Assembly (NCBI GenBank): GCA_032717465.1
Contig: CM064655.1
Span: 22,972,603 to 23,036,602, forward strand
DNA: 64,000 nucleotides
Reading direction: 5' to 3'
Source: Coenobita brevimanus
Lineage: Eukaryota; Arthropoda; Malacostraca; Decapoda; Coenobitidae
Below, one piece after another: positions 1-12,751 of the stretch. A program made the position numbers and the translations under genes. The notes under the pieces are model-generated. The model made no database searches. It had not been told where the DNA came from and worked only from the letters and a program-made list of their open reading frames with translations. How positions within the stretch are numbered: position 1 is the first letter of the stretch; each line of letters opens with the position of its first letter.

Positions 1-1
1 G

Positions 2-127
2 CTACAGTTACAATCTCAGGTAGTTATGGACCATATTCCTGATGCAGCAAGGTACAGTATCATGGTGTTGGAGGAAATAAGAGTTCATGTCCAAGCTGCA
101 CTTCAGTCTCGGGGCTGGGAGATGTAA
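2..127 (+). CDS. Possible 3'-terminal coding fragment at window edge, unrecognised
   Basis: An open frame of about 41 codons enters from the window edge and stops at a TAA. It has a mixed, protein-like composition (for example DHIPDAARYSIMVLEE) and no low-complexity bias, unlike most open frames in this window. It could be the last exon of a host gene or the tail of a transposon protein. I do not recognise the family, and with so few residues chance is possible. The sequence after the stop looks non-coding. Confidence 0.22.
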   Translation, partial: LQLQSQVVMDHIPDAARYSIMVLEEIRVHVQAALQSRGWEM

Positions 128-764
128 TCAGCAAGCATGATTAAATAATAACAGTACCCATCACTATACGAATCTAATGACTTCACACCTCGTTAGTGAT
201 GGTGCTCCGGGCCGGCACCCTCATTAGCCCACCTCATTATCCGTCATATTGGGTTGTTGTATTGTTGTGAGCCATGATGTAAGGTGGATCTTTAGCCTGC
301 CTGCTGGTGCGGTTCTTGGTGATACGTATCTCTGGGTTCGTGTGGAGAGTTTAGGGGGGCTCTTTTAGTGTTCCTCATCTGGGGTTCACAGTGCAGGTTT
401 TGATGGTGGAGAGGGGTGCCTTCACAGGGGCACCGACAGAACTAGGCTGCTCTGTTGCCTAATTACACAAACGTCCCTCAGCGCCTTCCCTATTCCCCGA
501 AAGGTGGATGGTGGACTGCAGAAAAAGGCCAACTTCAGCCTGCATTCCACCGAGTTCATGTCGAGATGAACTTAATCAACAACAACAACAACCACAACAA
601 TGGAGGGGTTTGTTATGAGGTTTAGTGGTTCGTTCTCGGTGTTCATTGTGGGGTTCTTGTGGGAGCTTCACTTGTACACCTTAATTTCATTACCTCCTGA
701 TAGGTGTTCCACTGTGTTCGAGTGCTTCTCTCACCCTCTTTTTTACCCGGATTGTAATCTCTCT
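128..764. other. Unassigned sequence
   Basis: No gene, RNA or mobile element recognised. A short CAA-rich run lies near 580-600. Confidence 0.5.
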
Positions 765-775
765 CTGTCTCTCTC

Positions 776-808
<33 letters not shown>

Positions 809-902
809 GTCTGTCTGTCTGTTTGTCTGCCTCTGTCTCTCTCTCTGTCTGTCTGTCTCTGTCTGTCTGTCTGTCTGTCTCTGTCTGTCTGTCTGTCTGT
901 CC

Positions 903-945
<43 letters not shown>
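765..945. repeat. Compound TC / TCTG microsatellite
   Basis: Alternating CT and CTGT blocks. All open frames across it are repeat translations (SLSLSV and its complement RERERE). Confidence 0.9.
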
Positions 946-946
<1 letters not shown>

Positions 947-2720
947 AAACATCCTTTTCCTACCCATTGCTCTCTCTCATTCTTCCTTTCTGAGCAACAC
1001 GCAATCGATCTCTGTCCGCTCCCCCACCACCTCCACCCCCTCCCCAGCTCCCACCCTCACCTCCTCCTCAACCCCCATCCTCACCCCCTCCTCAGCCCTC
1101 ACCCCTCTACCTAATCAGGTAAGCTACCCCGTCGATTAAAGGTCATTACGCCGCTATTAAGGCCTATTTATCATGCATCTGACTGAATTGACCTCCCTTT
1201 CTCCTCCTACCAACCTACCTACTTACTCGACCCTCCAATCAACAACCTTCATCAGCCTCCTCTTCTCATTAATCTCTCACCCTCTTCTTCACTGTTTATT
1301 TATCTGTGTCTGTTTTCGATGCCGGGGTAACTGTTGTAATTGAGTTAGTTTCTATGTTTATATGTATGCGAGCAAAAAATTTCATGAACGCCTGAACCGA
1401 TTTAGATAAAGTTTGTCATGTACGATCTGCATCCAAAGTTCTGTCACCTCTCCTGCTTCCATGTATTTTAAAAATCAGTGTCGTGAATCTCCAGCGACCG
1501 ACACTGGTGACTTCCTTTGGCCTCAGATCAGTGTCATAAGGGTATTTTGCTGCTGAAACACCACACTGATTTTCTACTGTAGGTTCGTGGAAAGAGAGAG
1601 AAGGTACACTACATGATTTCTGACGCCGACTGTACCTGTCAAGTATGAGTCCGAGAGGAAATTATTCGATTTTGGTGCAGATGGATGAGAGTTTAAGGTT
1701 ATGGATCAAGGTACACTCGTATGTTTAGCCACAGGTGAGCACTTCTGATTAAATCTCTCTCTCTCTCTCTACCTCTCTCTCTCTCTCTTCTTGGCACCTG
1801 TTGCTTTCTTTTGTACGCCTTTTGTCCCTGCATACTCTCTCACCTCATTCCCCCTCTCTTTCCCAATCATCATTCCTCCATCAGTCTCATTCACTCTCCA
1901 CTTCTCTCCCTCCCACTTTCCCTCCCTATCACTCCTGCCTCTCCTCCTTCCTCCTCTCTCTCCCTCTCTCTCAGTCATAATTCCTTCATCAGTCTCACTC
2001 TCTCTCCACCTCTCTCCCTCCCACTTTCCCTCCCCGTCACCTACCACTCATCTTTCATCATTCATTAACTCAATTATGCCCCGCGATCCACCTTGTTTAT
2101 CCATCATGAATATCTCAGACGTGATGGATGCTGGACTAATCAAGCGAGGTACACAAGTAAAATCTAATAAGCTTTGCAGCTAAACCAACACCCACAATGG
2201 CTATTAGTTCCACCTTAAACATGAGGACTATTTTTCAAGAATTATTTAATTTTTCTCTGAGTAAGAATGTATGTAAAATTTGGATTATCGTTGGCAGATC
2301 ACAGTACGAAAAGACAAGACACATACACATTCAAAACAGGTCAAAGACTATTTTTATTCATGCATTATAGCCCTCACATCCAACTACTTACACCATACAT
2401 CCATTCACTAAAAACAGATCATACATGCATTCACTCCAACTTGGTCAAACATTCATTCATTACAGATGCACAGACTCGTAATAGGTCACACATCCAATCA
2501 CCCAACTCACCATTCGAGCCTGATCAAGACGCTGTTACTGGGATACTATTGGGCTGCTTGGCTGTGGTTTTGCAAGGGTGGTTTCCTAATAATCAACACG
2601 AGCATCGGTGAGGGGGTGGATGCTGGCTGGGTACTATGGTTGGGTATTAGTCAGGGGAGGAGATACGAAAGAGTAGGGGAGAATTGTTTAATCTTAATAT
2701 TCTCGCTTTTTCGACTTTTG

Positions 2721-2722
<2 letters not shown>
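946..2722. other. Unassigned, with CT-rich patches
   Basis: A CT run lies at about 1755-1790, and a pyrimidine-rich stretch runs from about 1790 to 2060. Otherwise no recognisable feature. Open frames here are low-complexity. Confidence 0.5.
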
Positions 2723-2792
<70 letters not shown>

Positions 2793-2867
2793 GGGGATCA
2801 GTGGTCATTATGCAACTCCTCGATCACAGCCGAGATAATGCGGGAGAACATTTTAATCCTGAGACTG

Positions 2868-2956
<89 letters not shown>
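2723..2956. repeat. CT and TA microsatellites
   Basis: A CT run lies at about 2723-2788, another at about 2873-2899, and a TA run at about 2903-2955. The intervening ~80 bp is unique. Confidence 0.9.
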
Positions 2957-2958
<2 letters not shown>

Positions 2959-3039
2959 TTTAAGGCGAATAAAAGCGTTCATCATAAGCAAAAAAAAAAA
3001 TCGTAATGAAGAGGTTAATAGAGACTTTCTAACCTATTC

Positions 3040-3072
<33 letters not shown>

Positions 3073-4474
3073 GTCCCTCAGGGTTGGATGTTCTCGTCGG
3101 TGGGAGAGCCTGATGGCTGCCAGAATCAACCTTTTTTCCATGCTGACGAAGTATGAATAGTGAAGATGTGTCTGTAACGAATGTGATGGATGTGTCACTC
3201 GAAATTCTGCAATGTTGGCGTTTATGTGTAGCCTATCAGCTTTGGCCTCGAACTCAAGATTTGGGGCACATGAAGCTCGCGAGACAAACATGCTATCCCC
3301 GAGGCAAAGTTACTCCAGTGCTTTCATAATATAAATAAAAAATCGTGTGGTAACTGGAACAATATGTAATAGTTTCACTGACTGAGAAAAAGTTATAAGA
3401 ACATTTTTGTGATAAACAGATAGATAGACAAACCAAACGATAAACAGATAGACAGAGAACACATAAAACAAGAATTATTAGGATCCTTAGCGTCTCTCTC
3501 GGACTGATCTCGACGATAAACTTGCAATTAGTCTAAGATCAGATAAGACCATCATGCTGTTAATTCAGTTTGTATTTTTACCTCCATTTTCTTGCTTTCC
3601 TTTTTTTTTTTTTTTTTTTTTTTTACAATGCGGGAAATGTGTGAGACAGACCGTAAAAGTAATATCGAACTGCAAATTTCCTTTTAAACCACTCCGTATA
3701 ACTGGCTGTAATTTTATCGTACCCAGACATTACCCGGAGGGAGTACTCTCAGGGTATCAAGTCTTCAGACCACCAAAAAGCTCCGATCGTCTCAAGTTAG
3801 CGAACGACATGAACAAGATGAACAGGTTAATACGGTGTACATGTCTACTTTGAGGCTACATGTTCTGGCCTATTATGATTACCGCGATGACTTGAAGTTA
3901 ACTTTCATATTGATGGAGACTGTCAGTGTACAATGGGATAGCGTGGTGGTGGTGGTGGTGGTGGTGTTGGAATCGACGAGGTGTAAGAGGGATTTGGAAA
4001 GAGAAGGTAAGGGTGAGATGGGGTGGAGACAGAAAAGAGTGGTGGAAACTGCAGGTGTTGTCTAAGTGGCCATTAAACGTGATGCAAAATTACCTGAAGG
4101 GGAGTGAAAAGGTAAGTGTGAGTGTAATGTTCATGTGCTCTAGTTCCTCTTGTTCTCGGCCTGGGGTCACTGGAGGAGGAGTTTGGCCTGAACTGCCTCT
4201 GTGGTGATATCAGTCTCCACAGTCGATCAAGTTCCAGTATTTGGTCAGGATGCTGGAGATGACATGACTGAAGACAAGCGAGGCTGACGGAGCTATGTTG
4301 GTCTCCTGGTATCCTTACTATCTGGTGCATCACAACACATAAGTTGACTGCAGTAGCCAGGTGGGCTGAAACCACTCAGAGAACTGTGATCCGATGGATC
4401 ATTATATTCAGAGAGGTTGTTGCAACTCGATGCCCAGGATGCGGGATAGTGTTACAGAATAGGTCTGCTGACTA
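2957..4474. other. Unassigned, with poly-T tracts and a GGT repeat
   Basis: Poly-T runs lie at about 3042-3071 and 3600-3624, and a GGT/GTG repeat at about 3943-3966. At 4327-4460 on the plus strand an open frame resembles a transposase DNA-binding domain; it is listed separately. Confidence 0.5.
4327..4460 (+). pseudogene. Possible helix-turn-helix fragment of a Tc1/mariner-like transposase
   Basis: The frame reads LTAVARWAETTQRTVIRWII, then IFRE and VATRCPG. This follows the general spacing of the homeodomain-like HTH at the N-terminus of Tc1/mariner-type transposases, in which a variable link precedes a basic GRP-like stretch. The recognition is by eye and weak. No DDE catalytic region follows, because the 1-kb inverted-repeat element starts at once. 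It could be a relic interrupted by that element, or a chance likeness. Confidence 0.25.
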
Positions 4475-4552
4475 CTATGGTGGTACCATTCTTAACTGGC
4501 GGTTTGGGTGGGGCACCAACCTCTGTACAGTGTTGCCACGTTTTCCATACCC
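4475..4552 (+). repeat. Left terminal inverted repeat
   Basis: Pairs with 5419-5496 in inverted orientation at roughly 90 percent identity by eye. Confidence 0.8.
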
Positions 4553-4558
4553 GCAATG

Positions 4559-4613
<55 letters not shown>

Positions 4614-5418
4614 TGGGGGGAGATGTGCGTCACTCTTGGAATTTTATTTCTTTTATGAGTGACATAAACTTGTGCTTTCATTTCTTTATTTTGTTTTTAT
4701 TATATCTAATTATATTTACAAAATATTATTGTTTTACATATGGCGCCAGATGACCTCACTACTGTGGCGCCATGATTTGTTTTCATTCAGTCACTCTCTC
4801 CCTCCTTCGTTCCCTCCCTTCCTCCATCTCTCACTCAGCTGCACTCAACACTGCCCCTGGTCTGCCTTCCCCTCCCCCCCCCCTCTCTCTCTCTCTCTCT
4901 CTCGTCTGTGGTATTTTAGGATACATCTTGGTTATTTTCTTTTACTTTATAATGTACATATTGTAAATTTGACTTTATTTCCACACCACCCAGGAGGTAA
5001 AAGTCTAGGCGCGTCTTTTTTTAAGAGGTGTCTCCAAACAGGCCTAGGATAGAGGAAGCTCTGGCCAGGTGGGAATGGGTATGTGTGAGTGTTGCCGCTC
5101 ACGAGGTTTAATGTATTATTTTTTTTTTTACTAAGAAATTGACATATTTTTACTTATATTCCTGCGCATTATCTTATAATCATAATTGTGACATTATTAC
5201 CAATCCCAGAAATACGGTAACAGCCAATAAAAGTGACTACTTTTTTTTAAGCAACATTGTAAAATATTTATGCCACGTTTCTGTATTGCCGTATAAATAT
5301 TTTACGCATAATAAGTTTACTGTTCTTTCATATATTATAATACACACGTTAACATTATATTCTTATGTGTTTATCTTATTGTGATGCCTATTACATATAT
5401 CAGAGCCGTTCACATAGC

Positions 5419-5496
5419 GAGTATGGAACACGTGGCACCACTGTACAGAGGTTCGTGCCCCATCCAAACCGCCACTTAAGATTGGTACCACCACAG
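5419..5496 (-). repeat. Right terminal inverted repeat
   Basis: Inverted partner of 4475-4552. A TA dinucleotide follows directly. Confidence 0.8.
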
Positions 5497-5498
5497 TA

Positions 5499-6739
5499 TT
5501 ATGCCTGCGCTCCCGCCATCTGGAGGGTCATATCGTTCCACTGCATACTCACGGAAGACCTGACGTTCTGCCAGATCAGGAAGACTATGGGTAGGTAAAT
5601 TTCCGTCAGACAACCTCGCGTTACAAAGCTAGATGCTGTTGCTGCCAGTTTTAGATCCACCACTGGTGGAAGGTGAGAATGAGTTGCACGAAGTTCAGTA
5701 ATGGAGTCATCATGATGGAAACGTGAAATGGGTGATGGAAGTAAGGGCTAGGCAGAAATCACTCTCTCCGTGCAAATTACAGAGCATGGCTGAGTGATGC
5801 TGACAAATGATGGTGTTTTGAGGCATGACCTGCCGAAACCCAGCAGCGGCAAACGTACGACTTACGTTCGTCTTGTTTCGATTTTTTCTTTGTATCTTCT
5901 ATCCGCATGTAGTTTTTGATCCAAAACAATTTCTTGTCTGCGGTAAACAAATTTTATCCTCCTTAGTGGAGCGTATGAAGCATATTCATTTTACCCAGTG
6001 AATATTATGTCTCTAAAATTCATTCAAGCCACTGCAAGACAAAATAAATCATCGTAAGAGGTACATGTAGTAACAGTTGGATTAAGTTAAAATAAACTGC
6101 AAAGAGAAAAAGAGAAAACACTTTATTCCCACAGTCGAAGAATGGAAAAATCTGCCTAGCTGTAGGCGTGTCTGGCTGGACCAAACAGGCAGCTGCAGTT
6201 AATGAGAGTGATGTTACTGTGTTGTGTGTGAGGCGACAGGTGCGGGGCCAATAAAGCCATCCACCTGCACGGCTTGTTGTCCACCACCATAACCTAGAAA
6301 GGGTTTATGTTGGCCACACCGCTCTCTCCTGCCCACAAACATGGATGATGAGATGATCAGGTGCCATGTTTATTAAGTTTCTCGGGCCTTTGTTGCATTT
6401 TTCTTCAAATCATATACTTTCTTGAGTCTAAGTTGCGTTACAGACTGCTTGATTATACATAGATTTTCACTCATATTGCTACCAAACTCGTGAAACTATA
6501 GTGAAAATTAGAATGAAAACAATACGAGATAACCCTTCACTGCTACAAACACAAAAAGAATGAGGGCATAAGAGAAGGGAAACTGAAGGAAGGCAACAGA
6601 AGGCAATGAACAGAGGAAGAGAAACAAAGAAAGGCAGGAACAGTAAGAAGGATACAATGAGAAGACAAAAGAGAGACAACCAAAGGGACGTAGGCAGAAA
6701 GAGGACCTAAAACGATAAACCACAAGAATCCTTAAATAC
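5499..6739. other. Unassigned sequence
   Basis: No convincing gene or element. An AATAAA lies near 6250 with no recognisable coding region upstream. Confidence 0.5.
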
Positions 6740-6885
6740 TTACTAGGGGGTCAGTCAACTAAGTGGGTGGAGGGACAGGGGTGAGGGGAAAGGACAGGGG
6801 GATTGGAAGGGGGTAAAGATGGGGGGTTTGGAGGGGGGATAAAAGTGGGGGGACTTGGAGGAGGGGGGAAGGATGGGGGGCTGGT
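6740..6885 (+). repeat. G-run-rich tract
   Basis: The plus strand has many runs of four to six G (for example AGATGGGGGGTTTGG) separated by short loops. The composition could allow G-quadruplexes. No coding. Confidence 0.6.
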
Positions 6886-6959
6886 AAATTTCATGCACGA
6901 TATTGCTCGGATTATAATTTGATTGACGGAGTTGTTCTATAAGTTCTGTGCAAGCACGC

Positions 6960-6966
6960 ATGCACG

Positions 6967-7014
<48 letters not shown>
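6960..7014. repeat. CA microsatellite
   Basis: A CACG lead-in is followed by an uninterrupted CA run. Confidence 0.9.
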
Positions 7015-7016
<2 letters not shown>

Positions 7017-8600
7017 GCGATTTCAAGTCTCTTCGTTCAACCGTAGAACTTAAGGAATTAAAAAAAAAAAAAAGATGTTCTCCCCATGAATTTCCACTTA
7101 ACACTTTATAAAATGCCTTTACGTGTTAGATAGACAGATAGATAGATTGACGCGTTAGACAAGAGAATGGACAACATACCACTAAGCAGAGAACATATTC
7201 TATATTTCCAAAGCATTACAAGAGAAAAGGAAGTAAGTGATAATTAGTACTAGAAAAATGGATGTGAGTTGGGGGATGGTCAGCGTAATGGCAGGGGACA
7301 AGGCGACATGGAGGCGATTTGTTTGTGGTCACCCTTTACGAGATCAAGGCGTCTGGATATAGTTAGATTAACAGACAGACAATGGTGAGATAACAGCTTC
7401 CAGTACTTGAAAATCTGCGAGAATGATAGCAAGCACCAGAACAACTAGAACAAGATCAAGAATAAAAACATGAACAAAACAGCATAAACCTGGACAATAA
7501 AGAATGAGAGAAAAAGAAGTCAGCTGGATAAAAAACAGGGACGAAGATTATTATTATTATACTAACTGACCGCATAATCGGTGGTGTAAAAGAAGGGGGA
7601 AAAAAAAAAAGACGGAGGAAAAAAAAACAAAGAACTATTATTATTCAAACCAATGGCCTATTGCAAAAATGTATTGGAGAAAAGTGAGTCAGAAGAGAAC
7701 AAGAAAAGAGTGGCATTCAAGCTGATGAAATATTAGGAAAAACGGAAAACAATAAGGGAAACTATTATTATTATTATTATTATTATTATCATTATTATTA
7801 TCATCATTATTATTATTTTCACTGACGACTTTATAGCGAAGAACAGACTGACAGCAAAAACAGACTGAGAGAAAGAAAAACTAATTACTCAAACCCTCTA
7901 ACCCCCCATGAGGAACGTATGGTAAGTCCTGTCACTAGATTTTACGAGATTTTTAAGGAGAGGCATTCACAAAGGATCTTAACCAATTTTAACCATAAAC
8001 AAATCCCCTAGCAGTTAAACACCATCATGAATCCTTTCTTTTGGTCCAACCTTTGACGTTCTCATTCACTCTCGTTCGATTTTTATGTGTTTGGTGGCCT
8101 TACAAGTCTGCATGAAAGTATTAAAAAGCGACCTCTATACGCAACTAAAAGGCAAGAAAAGTTTTAAATATAGTCCCTGGATCCGGCGGTATCTGTACAA
8201 TAATTAAGTGAGAGATGGATACTGCTAACTACACCTGAGACCCAATTTAATGCCAGGTAAACTCCACATTTGAAGAAGGAAACGTCTAATAGCTTGAGGG
8301 AGCGAATGAGAAACTATACTCTTTTTACTCAAACTTGGCCTAAAACTGCAATCACTCCAACTTCTATGCTGAGTTGTAACAAGAGATTAAATCTAGAATA
8401 TGATGCTGATCACGAAGAAGTACTGTGCAAAGGATATAGAGCCGAAGTATTGTCTTTTTCTGCCACTGAGCTACGTGAAATAAGCTACCAAAGGATGAAA
8501 ATCTGGGTCAACTTAAGGCGAAAGGAGTATTGTTTATTTATTGTGGGAGTGTTGCGAGGAAAGGCAGGTAGGACGGCGTGAGGGAGTGTGGACCGATACA
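7015..8600. other. Unassigned, with ATT microsatellite
   Basis: An ATT/ATC repeat lies at about 7762-7815, and short TAGA repeats near 7130-7145. The open frame at 8270-8581 (plus) has no recognisable domain and I do not call it a gene. Confidence 0.5.
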
Positions 8601-8605
8601 CAGGT

Positions 8606-8616
8606 AAAGGGAGAGA

Positions 8617-8683
<67 letters not shown>

Positions 8684-9095
8684 GATTAGGGACACTGGAG
8701 GGAGAGAAGAAAGGTTGGACAAAAAGGCTGGAGAGAAAGGTCAAAGAGAAAGGTTGTAGACAATGGCTGGAGAGAAAGGTTGGAGAGAAAGGATGGAGAG
8801 AAGGGTTGAAGAGAAGGGATGGAGAGAGGAGTGAAGGGGTGGAAAGAGGTCTGGCCAATGGGATAGGTGCAAAAGGGAGACGTGGAAAAGAGAACAAGAG
8901 AAGGTATAAAGAGAACAGATGAAGAGGAGACGCGTGAAGAGCGTGGGTGAGCAGGAAAGAGGCGATGAGGAGCAAGGATGAAGAGGAGAGGGGTGAAACA
9001 GAGAAAGAATGTAAAGAAGTAGTAAGCGAAAGATGTGAGGAAGAGGAGGAGGAGGAGGAGGAGGAGAAGGAGGAGGAGAGAAGAGGAGGTGTGAG
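8606..9095 (+). repeat. Purine-rich tract with GA and GGA microsatellites
   Basis: A GA run (about 8609-8681) is followed by degenerate repeats of a GGAGAGAAAGGTT-like unit to about 8840, then a GAG/GGA run at about 9040-9085. The plus strand is almost all purine. Open frames in both directions are composition artefacts. Confidence 0.85.
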
Positions 9096-9433
9096 ATCCG
9101 CAGGGCGCCGCGCCGTACCACAAAGCTAGGGGGCCACACAAAGCAACAGGCGTTATGGAGGGCCAACTGCATCGTTTTCCCTGCCGGCACTGCAGCTGGG
9201 GCATTACCTGCATCATAAGACGGCAGGTAGACGAGAGTGACGCGTGCTTACTCTCCTCTCAGACTCGTTTTTGATGTTCTGGGAGATTTGGTTTAACTGT
9301 TTACTACGCCCATACCGACCGACCTACGATAAGCCAGATTAGACGGTTCATATTAACAGGGTGTACTCGTTCTGTCCTGATTCACCACGTTTCACCGTCC
9401 TAGCCTATTCTGCCTACTCTTCTCCGCCAAGCC
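9096..9433. other. Unassigned sequence
   Basis: Nothing recognised. Confidence 0.5.
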
Positions 9434-9443
9434 CATTAATTTT

Positions 9444-9475
<32 letters not shown>

Positions 9476-9489
9476 TTACGACTGTTATA

Positions 9490-9529
<40 letters not shown>

Positions 9530-9852
9530 TTCTTTTACCTCATCGATCATCAATCCCAAACCGTCCACCGTCACCCCCACCCCCAGAAAACTCCCGCCCC
9601 ATCCCCCTTTCAACCCCAACCCCCCCCTACCCCTCCTCATAACCCCCCTCCAAGAAACTGGACTGTGTTTCTTGTCTCGATACTGGATTTCTTTTTTCTT
9701 TCTTTTTTTTTTTTTTTTCTCCCGTCATCCATTATCACAGGATGTAATTAAATCTGGTTCATGAATTTATTACGTAGGGTTTCAGTCAAGAGGTGGCTCC
9801 TGTGATTGGTCTGTAGTGAGGGAGATGGTTGATAGATGCCGTTGATTTATTG

Positions 9853-9888
<36 letters not shown>
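9434..9888. repeat. ACT, ATT, poly-T and GT simple repeats with a C-rich stretch
   Basis: An ACT run (about 9439-9473) and an ATT run (about 9489-9529) are followed by a C-rich, CCCCCA-type stretch to about 9655. Poly-T lies at about 9703-9718 and a GT run at about 9857-9888. Confidence 0.85.
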
Positions 9889-9890
<2 letters not shown>

Positions 9891-10299
9891 AGTCACCAGT
9901 GTGTTTTATTCACCCTGCAAGTCACCCTCTTCGCTTCCAGACACACTTTCATTTTACCCACAATAATTAAAGTGAAAGTAAAATAAGAAACTATCTTACC
10001 TAAGAAACTGAATTCTTTCGGTACAATGACATTCTATATTATTTACAGTATGTATTCCCTGGACGATTTTTATACAGCTTAATAAAATCGTCTCGTCGTA
10101 AAGGAATGAGAAACAACACCTGCTAACTTTTTCAGTGTATTATTTTATTTTTTCTTGCAACAGACAGACGGTTTTATTCATACTTTGCAAGATAGTGATG
10201 GGGTTAAAGAAAATTATTTTTAGCTTCTGTGCAAATGTTAAAGTCGCCTGACAGGGAACAAGTTGACCTGAAATGACAATAACATCAGTAAGAATGTGA
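9889..10299. other. Unassigned sequence
   Basis: No gene. It contains one copy (about 10081-10095) of the AGACGATTTT-type motif described in the findings. Confidence 0.5.
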
Positions 10300-10957
10300 G
10301 TACTTATCCCTCAGTCTTATCCCCTCTCCCATCTCCTCCGTCATCCCATCTTCCTCTCTCGTGCCCAGCCCTGTTCCTACCCCCCTCCTCTCTTTCTTAC
10401 CTTCTCCGTTTTTCCTTTCCCCTCCTTCTCCCATCCGTATTTCCCCTTCTTTCCCTCAAGACCCAAATTTCCCCTGTCCCGTCCCTTTCTCCCTCCCTCA
10501 CCTCAGCTTCCCCTGTCCCCTCCTTTCCGAGATTCCAGTTTTCCCCATCCCCTATCCTCCCCTCTTCCCCTCTCCCCCCTTTCATCTCCCTCCCTTTCCT
10601 CTCGTGGACGCAGCAGAAATAGTGTCACGAGTCTCACTCCACTTCACTTGACCTCTTCCACTTTCTTACACCTCTCCTTCTCGTTTCTTTTCCCCTCCCT
10701 CCCTTTCCTGTCTTCTTTCTTCTTTCCTCTTTCCAATCACCTCTCTTTTTCCTCTTCCCCAACCCTCTCACACACTTCGCAATCCCTTTTATTCGGCCCT
10801 CTCTTTTGCACCTCCCTACCTCTCCCTTCTCCCCTCCCTTCCTCCCTCTCTCCCTCTTTCCTCTCCTCTGCCCCCTCGATGGCTTGCTCTCTTCCCTCTC
10901 CCTCTATTTTCCTTCTCACTTTGGGCTCAAGAAAAATAGTCTGAGTCAACCCCTCCC

Positions 10958-11024
<67 letters not shown>

Positions 11025-11434
11025 CATCCCCAACGGAGATAATTACGAGTTACGAGTTCTTACCTCTCCATTCCTCACCTCACCCAGTTATCTTCTCCCT
11101 CTCCCACTTTCTATCCCTCTCTCTTTCCCTGCCTCTCCTCCTCACCACCAAATACGCTCTTTCTCTATACCTCCTGTCCTCTCCTCTCCTTCTCTCCATA
11201 CCTCCTTTAATCTCCTCTCTTTCTCTCCCTACCTCCCCTTCCCTCCACCCCTTCTCTCTTGTTCCTCTCACTGTTTCCAGCAAAATATTTCAAACCCCTT
11301 CCCTCCCCACCCCACCTTTTTCTTTTCATTCTTCCTCCCTGCTTCATCTCTCTCCTTACCCTTTTTCTCCTCTCCTTCCCCCCTCCTCCCTCCCCTCCTC
11401 TCTCCCTCATTCTGGACTCGGCAGACACAGTCAA

Positions 11435-11472
<38 letters not shown>
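10300..11472. repeat. Long pyrimidine-rich tract with two CT microsatellites
   Basis: More than 1 kb of plus strand is dominated by C and T, with a CT run at about 10962-11021 and another at about 11433-11470. A stretch around GACTC...GTC splits the tract. Open frames are proline/serine/leucine or arginine/glutamate artefacts. Confidence 0.85.
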
Positions 11473-11473
<1 letters not shown>

Positions 11474-12705
11474 CATCCTGGTAGCGCCTGCTTTGTCCTG
11501 GGAACAAAAGACGCGATAAATTACAAACGTGACACTGATTTTGAAAGCGTAACATTTTTTATACGAAGGAAAAATTTTACGCTCCGTTAATGCATTGTTT
11601 ATATCATTATGTTTAACTGCTTTTGTGATGGCGATTTTACGCCCGACTGATTTATTGTTCTTGCTATTGATGAGAGAGTAACAGGGTTGGCATGAGCTTG
11701 ATGATGATGATGATGATGATGCTAGTTCATTTATCTTTGGAGTAGTTTCACGCAGGGTTAATATACAGTTTCTGCCATTTATTTTTGAGTAATGTGTTTA
11801 GGGTGATGGTGATGGCGGTTCATTTTGAGAGCAGTTTTACACTTTGATAATAATATTTTTCTTAATGAAACCTGCCTCGCGGTGTGAAGATGAAAGCCTC
11901 GATGCAACATTATTTTTCGCTCCACCTAGAGTGAGGCGGAGAGGTGAGTCAAGAGAGGGAAGAGAGGGAGGGGACGTCGACGGGGGGTGGGGGTTATGAG
12001 GAGAGAAGAAGGAATGTTGTTCTTGAGAAGGAGTGTCGGACTGGAGGGAAAGAGATTATGAGGAGGGAAGGGAGGGGTCATGAGGGAGGGAGAAAGGAGG
12101 GGGGGTTGTCATGCACAGAGAGAGGGAGGCTGTGGGTGACACCATGACTATGCACACTTACCTCATACACCGTCTGGCCTTAACTCTATAGACATGCCGG
12201 AAAAATAGGCAGGCTTTAAATGAGACGTACAAATGGATAATGAAATACGTTACACAGCGACATTCCTGCCCTGGCCTGCCCAAAATACCGCGCTTGTGTT
12301 TACTCCACAGGTATTTGAGAGCACATAAAAAAAATAATAATAATAATCTTCCCTTTCTTAATTCCATCATCCGTGCACTTTTTTCCTATCTAATTAACAC
12401 CAAGAGATTTTCATTAATTTCAGAGGGACCCAAGACCATTAAGCCTCAAGGGAACGAGATGTCTATTTTAATCTATCTAAAACCAGACGATTTTATTCGC
12501 TACTAGAAAACTGACTGAATTCTGGGGATAAGAAAATGATCTAGTTTTATTCCCAAAATCTCAGGGGGTAACCTGTCTATTCAGTCTTGCACCAGCTACC
12601 CGTAGACGATTTTAGGCTACCCCGCTCTGTGAAACCTCCTGTGGTCCAAGGAAATAAAATCTAACCAGAGGATTTTCTTAACTGAGCAAATCGTCTGATG
12701 GGGGC
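11473..12705. other. Unassigned sequence
   Basis: A GAT run lies near 11700-11720 and a G/A-rich patch at about 11935-12125. Copies of the AGACGATTTT-type motif lie near 12483, 12603, 12665 and 12687. No gene recognised. Confidence 0.5.
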
Positions 12706-12707
12706 AA

Positions 12708-12751
<44 letters not shown>
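12706..12751. repeat. AAT microsatellite
   Basis: Uninterrupted AAT/ATA run. Confidence 0.9.

Larger units (their letters stand above)
4475..5496. mobile_element. 1.0-kb non-coding DNA transposon with ~78-bp terminal inverted repeats
   Basis: The left end (about 4475-4552) and the reverse complement of the right end (about 5419-5496) match over ~78 bp with about seven mismatches by eye. Both begin CTRTGGTGGTACC and run to CCATAC. Each outer edge abuts a TA dinucleotide (4473-4474 and 5497-5498), the target duplication used by Tc1/mariner-type elements. The interior holds a CT microsatellite (about 4564-4610), a second CT run near 4880-4902, AT-rich DNA and no transposase, so the unit would be non-autonomous. 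Confidence 0.75.

Noticed and set aside
643..967. Arginine/glutamate-rich minus-strand frames resembling RS-domain proteins
   Set aside because: Direct translation of GA/CAGA microsatellites.
8270..8581. 103-codon plus-strand open frame with mixed composition
   Set aside because: No recognisable domain; length within chance expectation for this amount of DNA.
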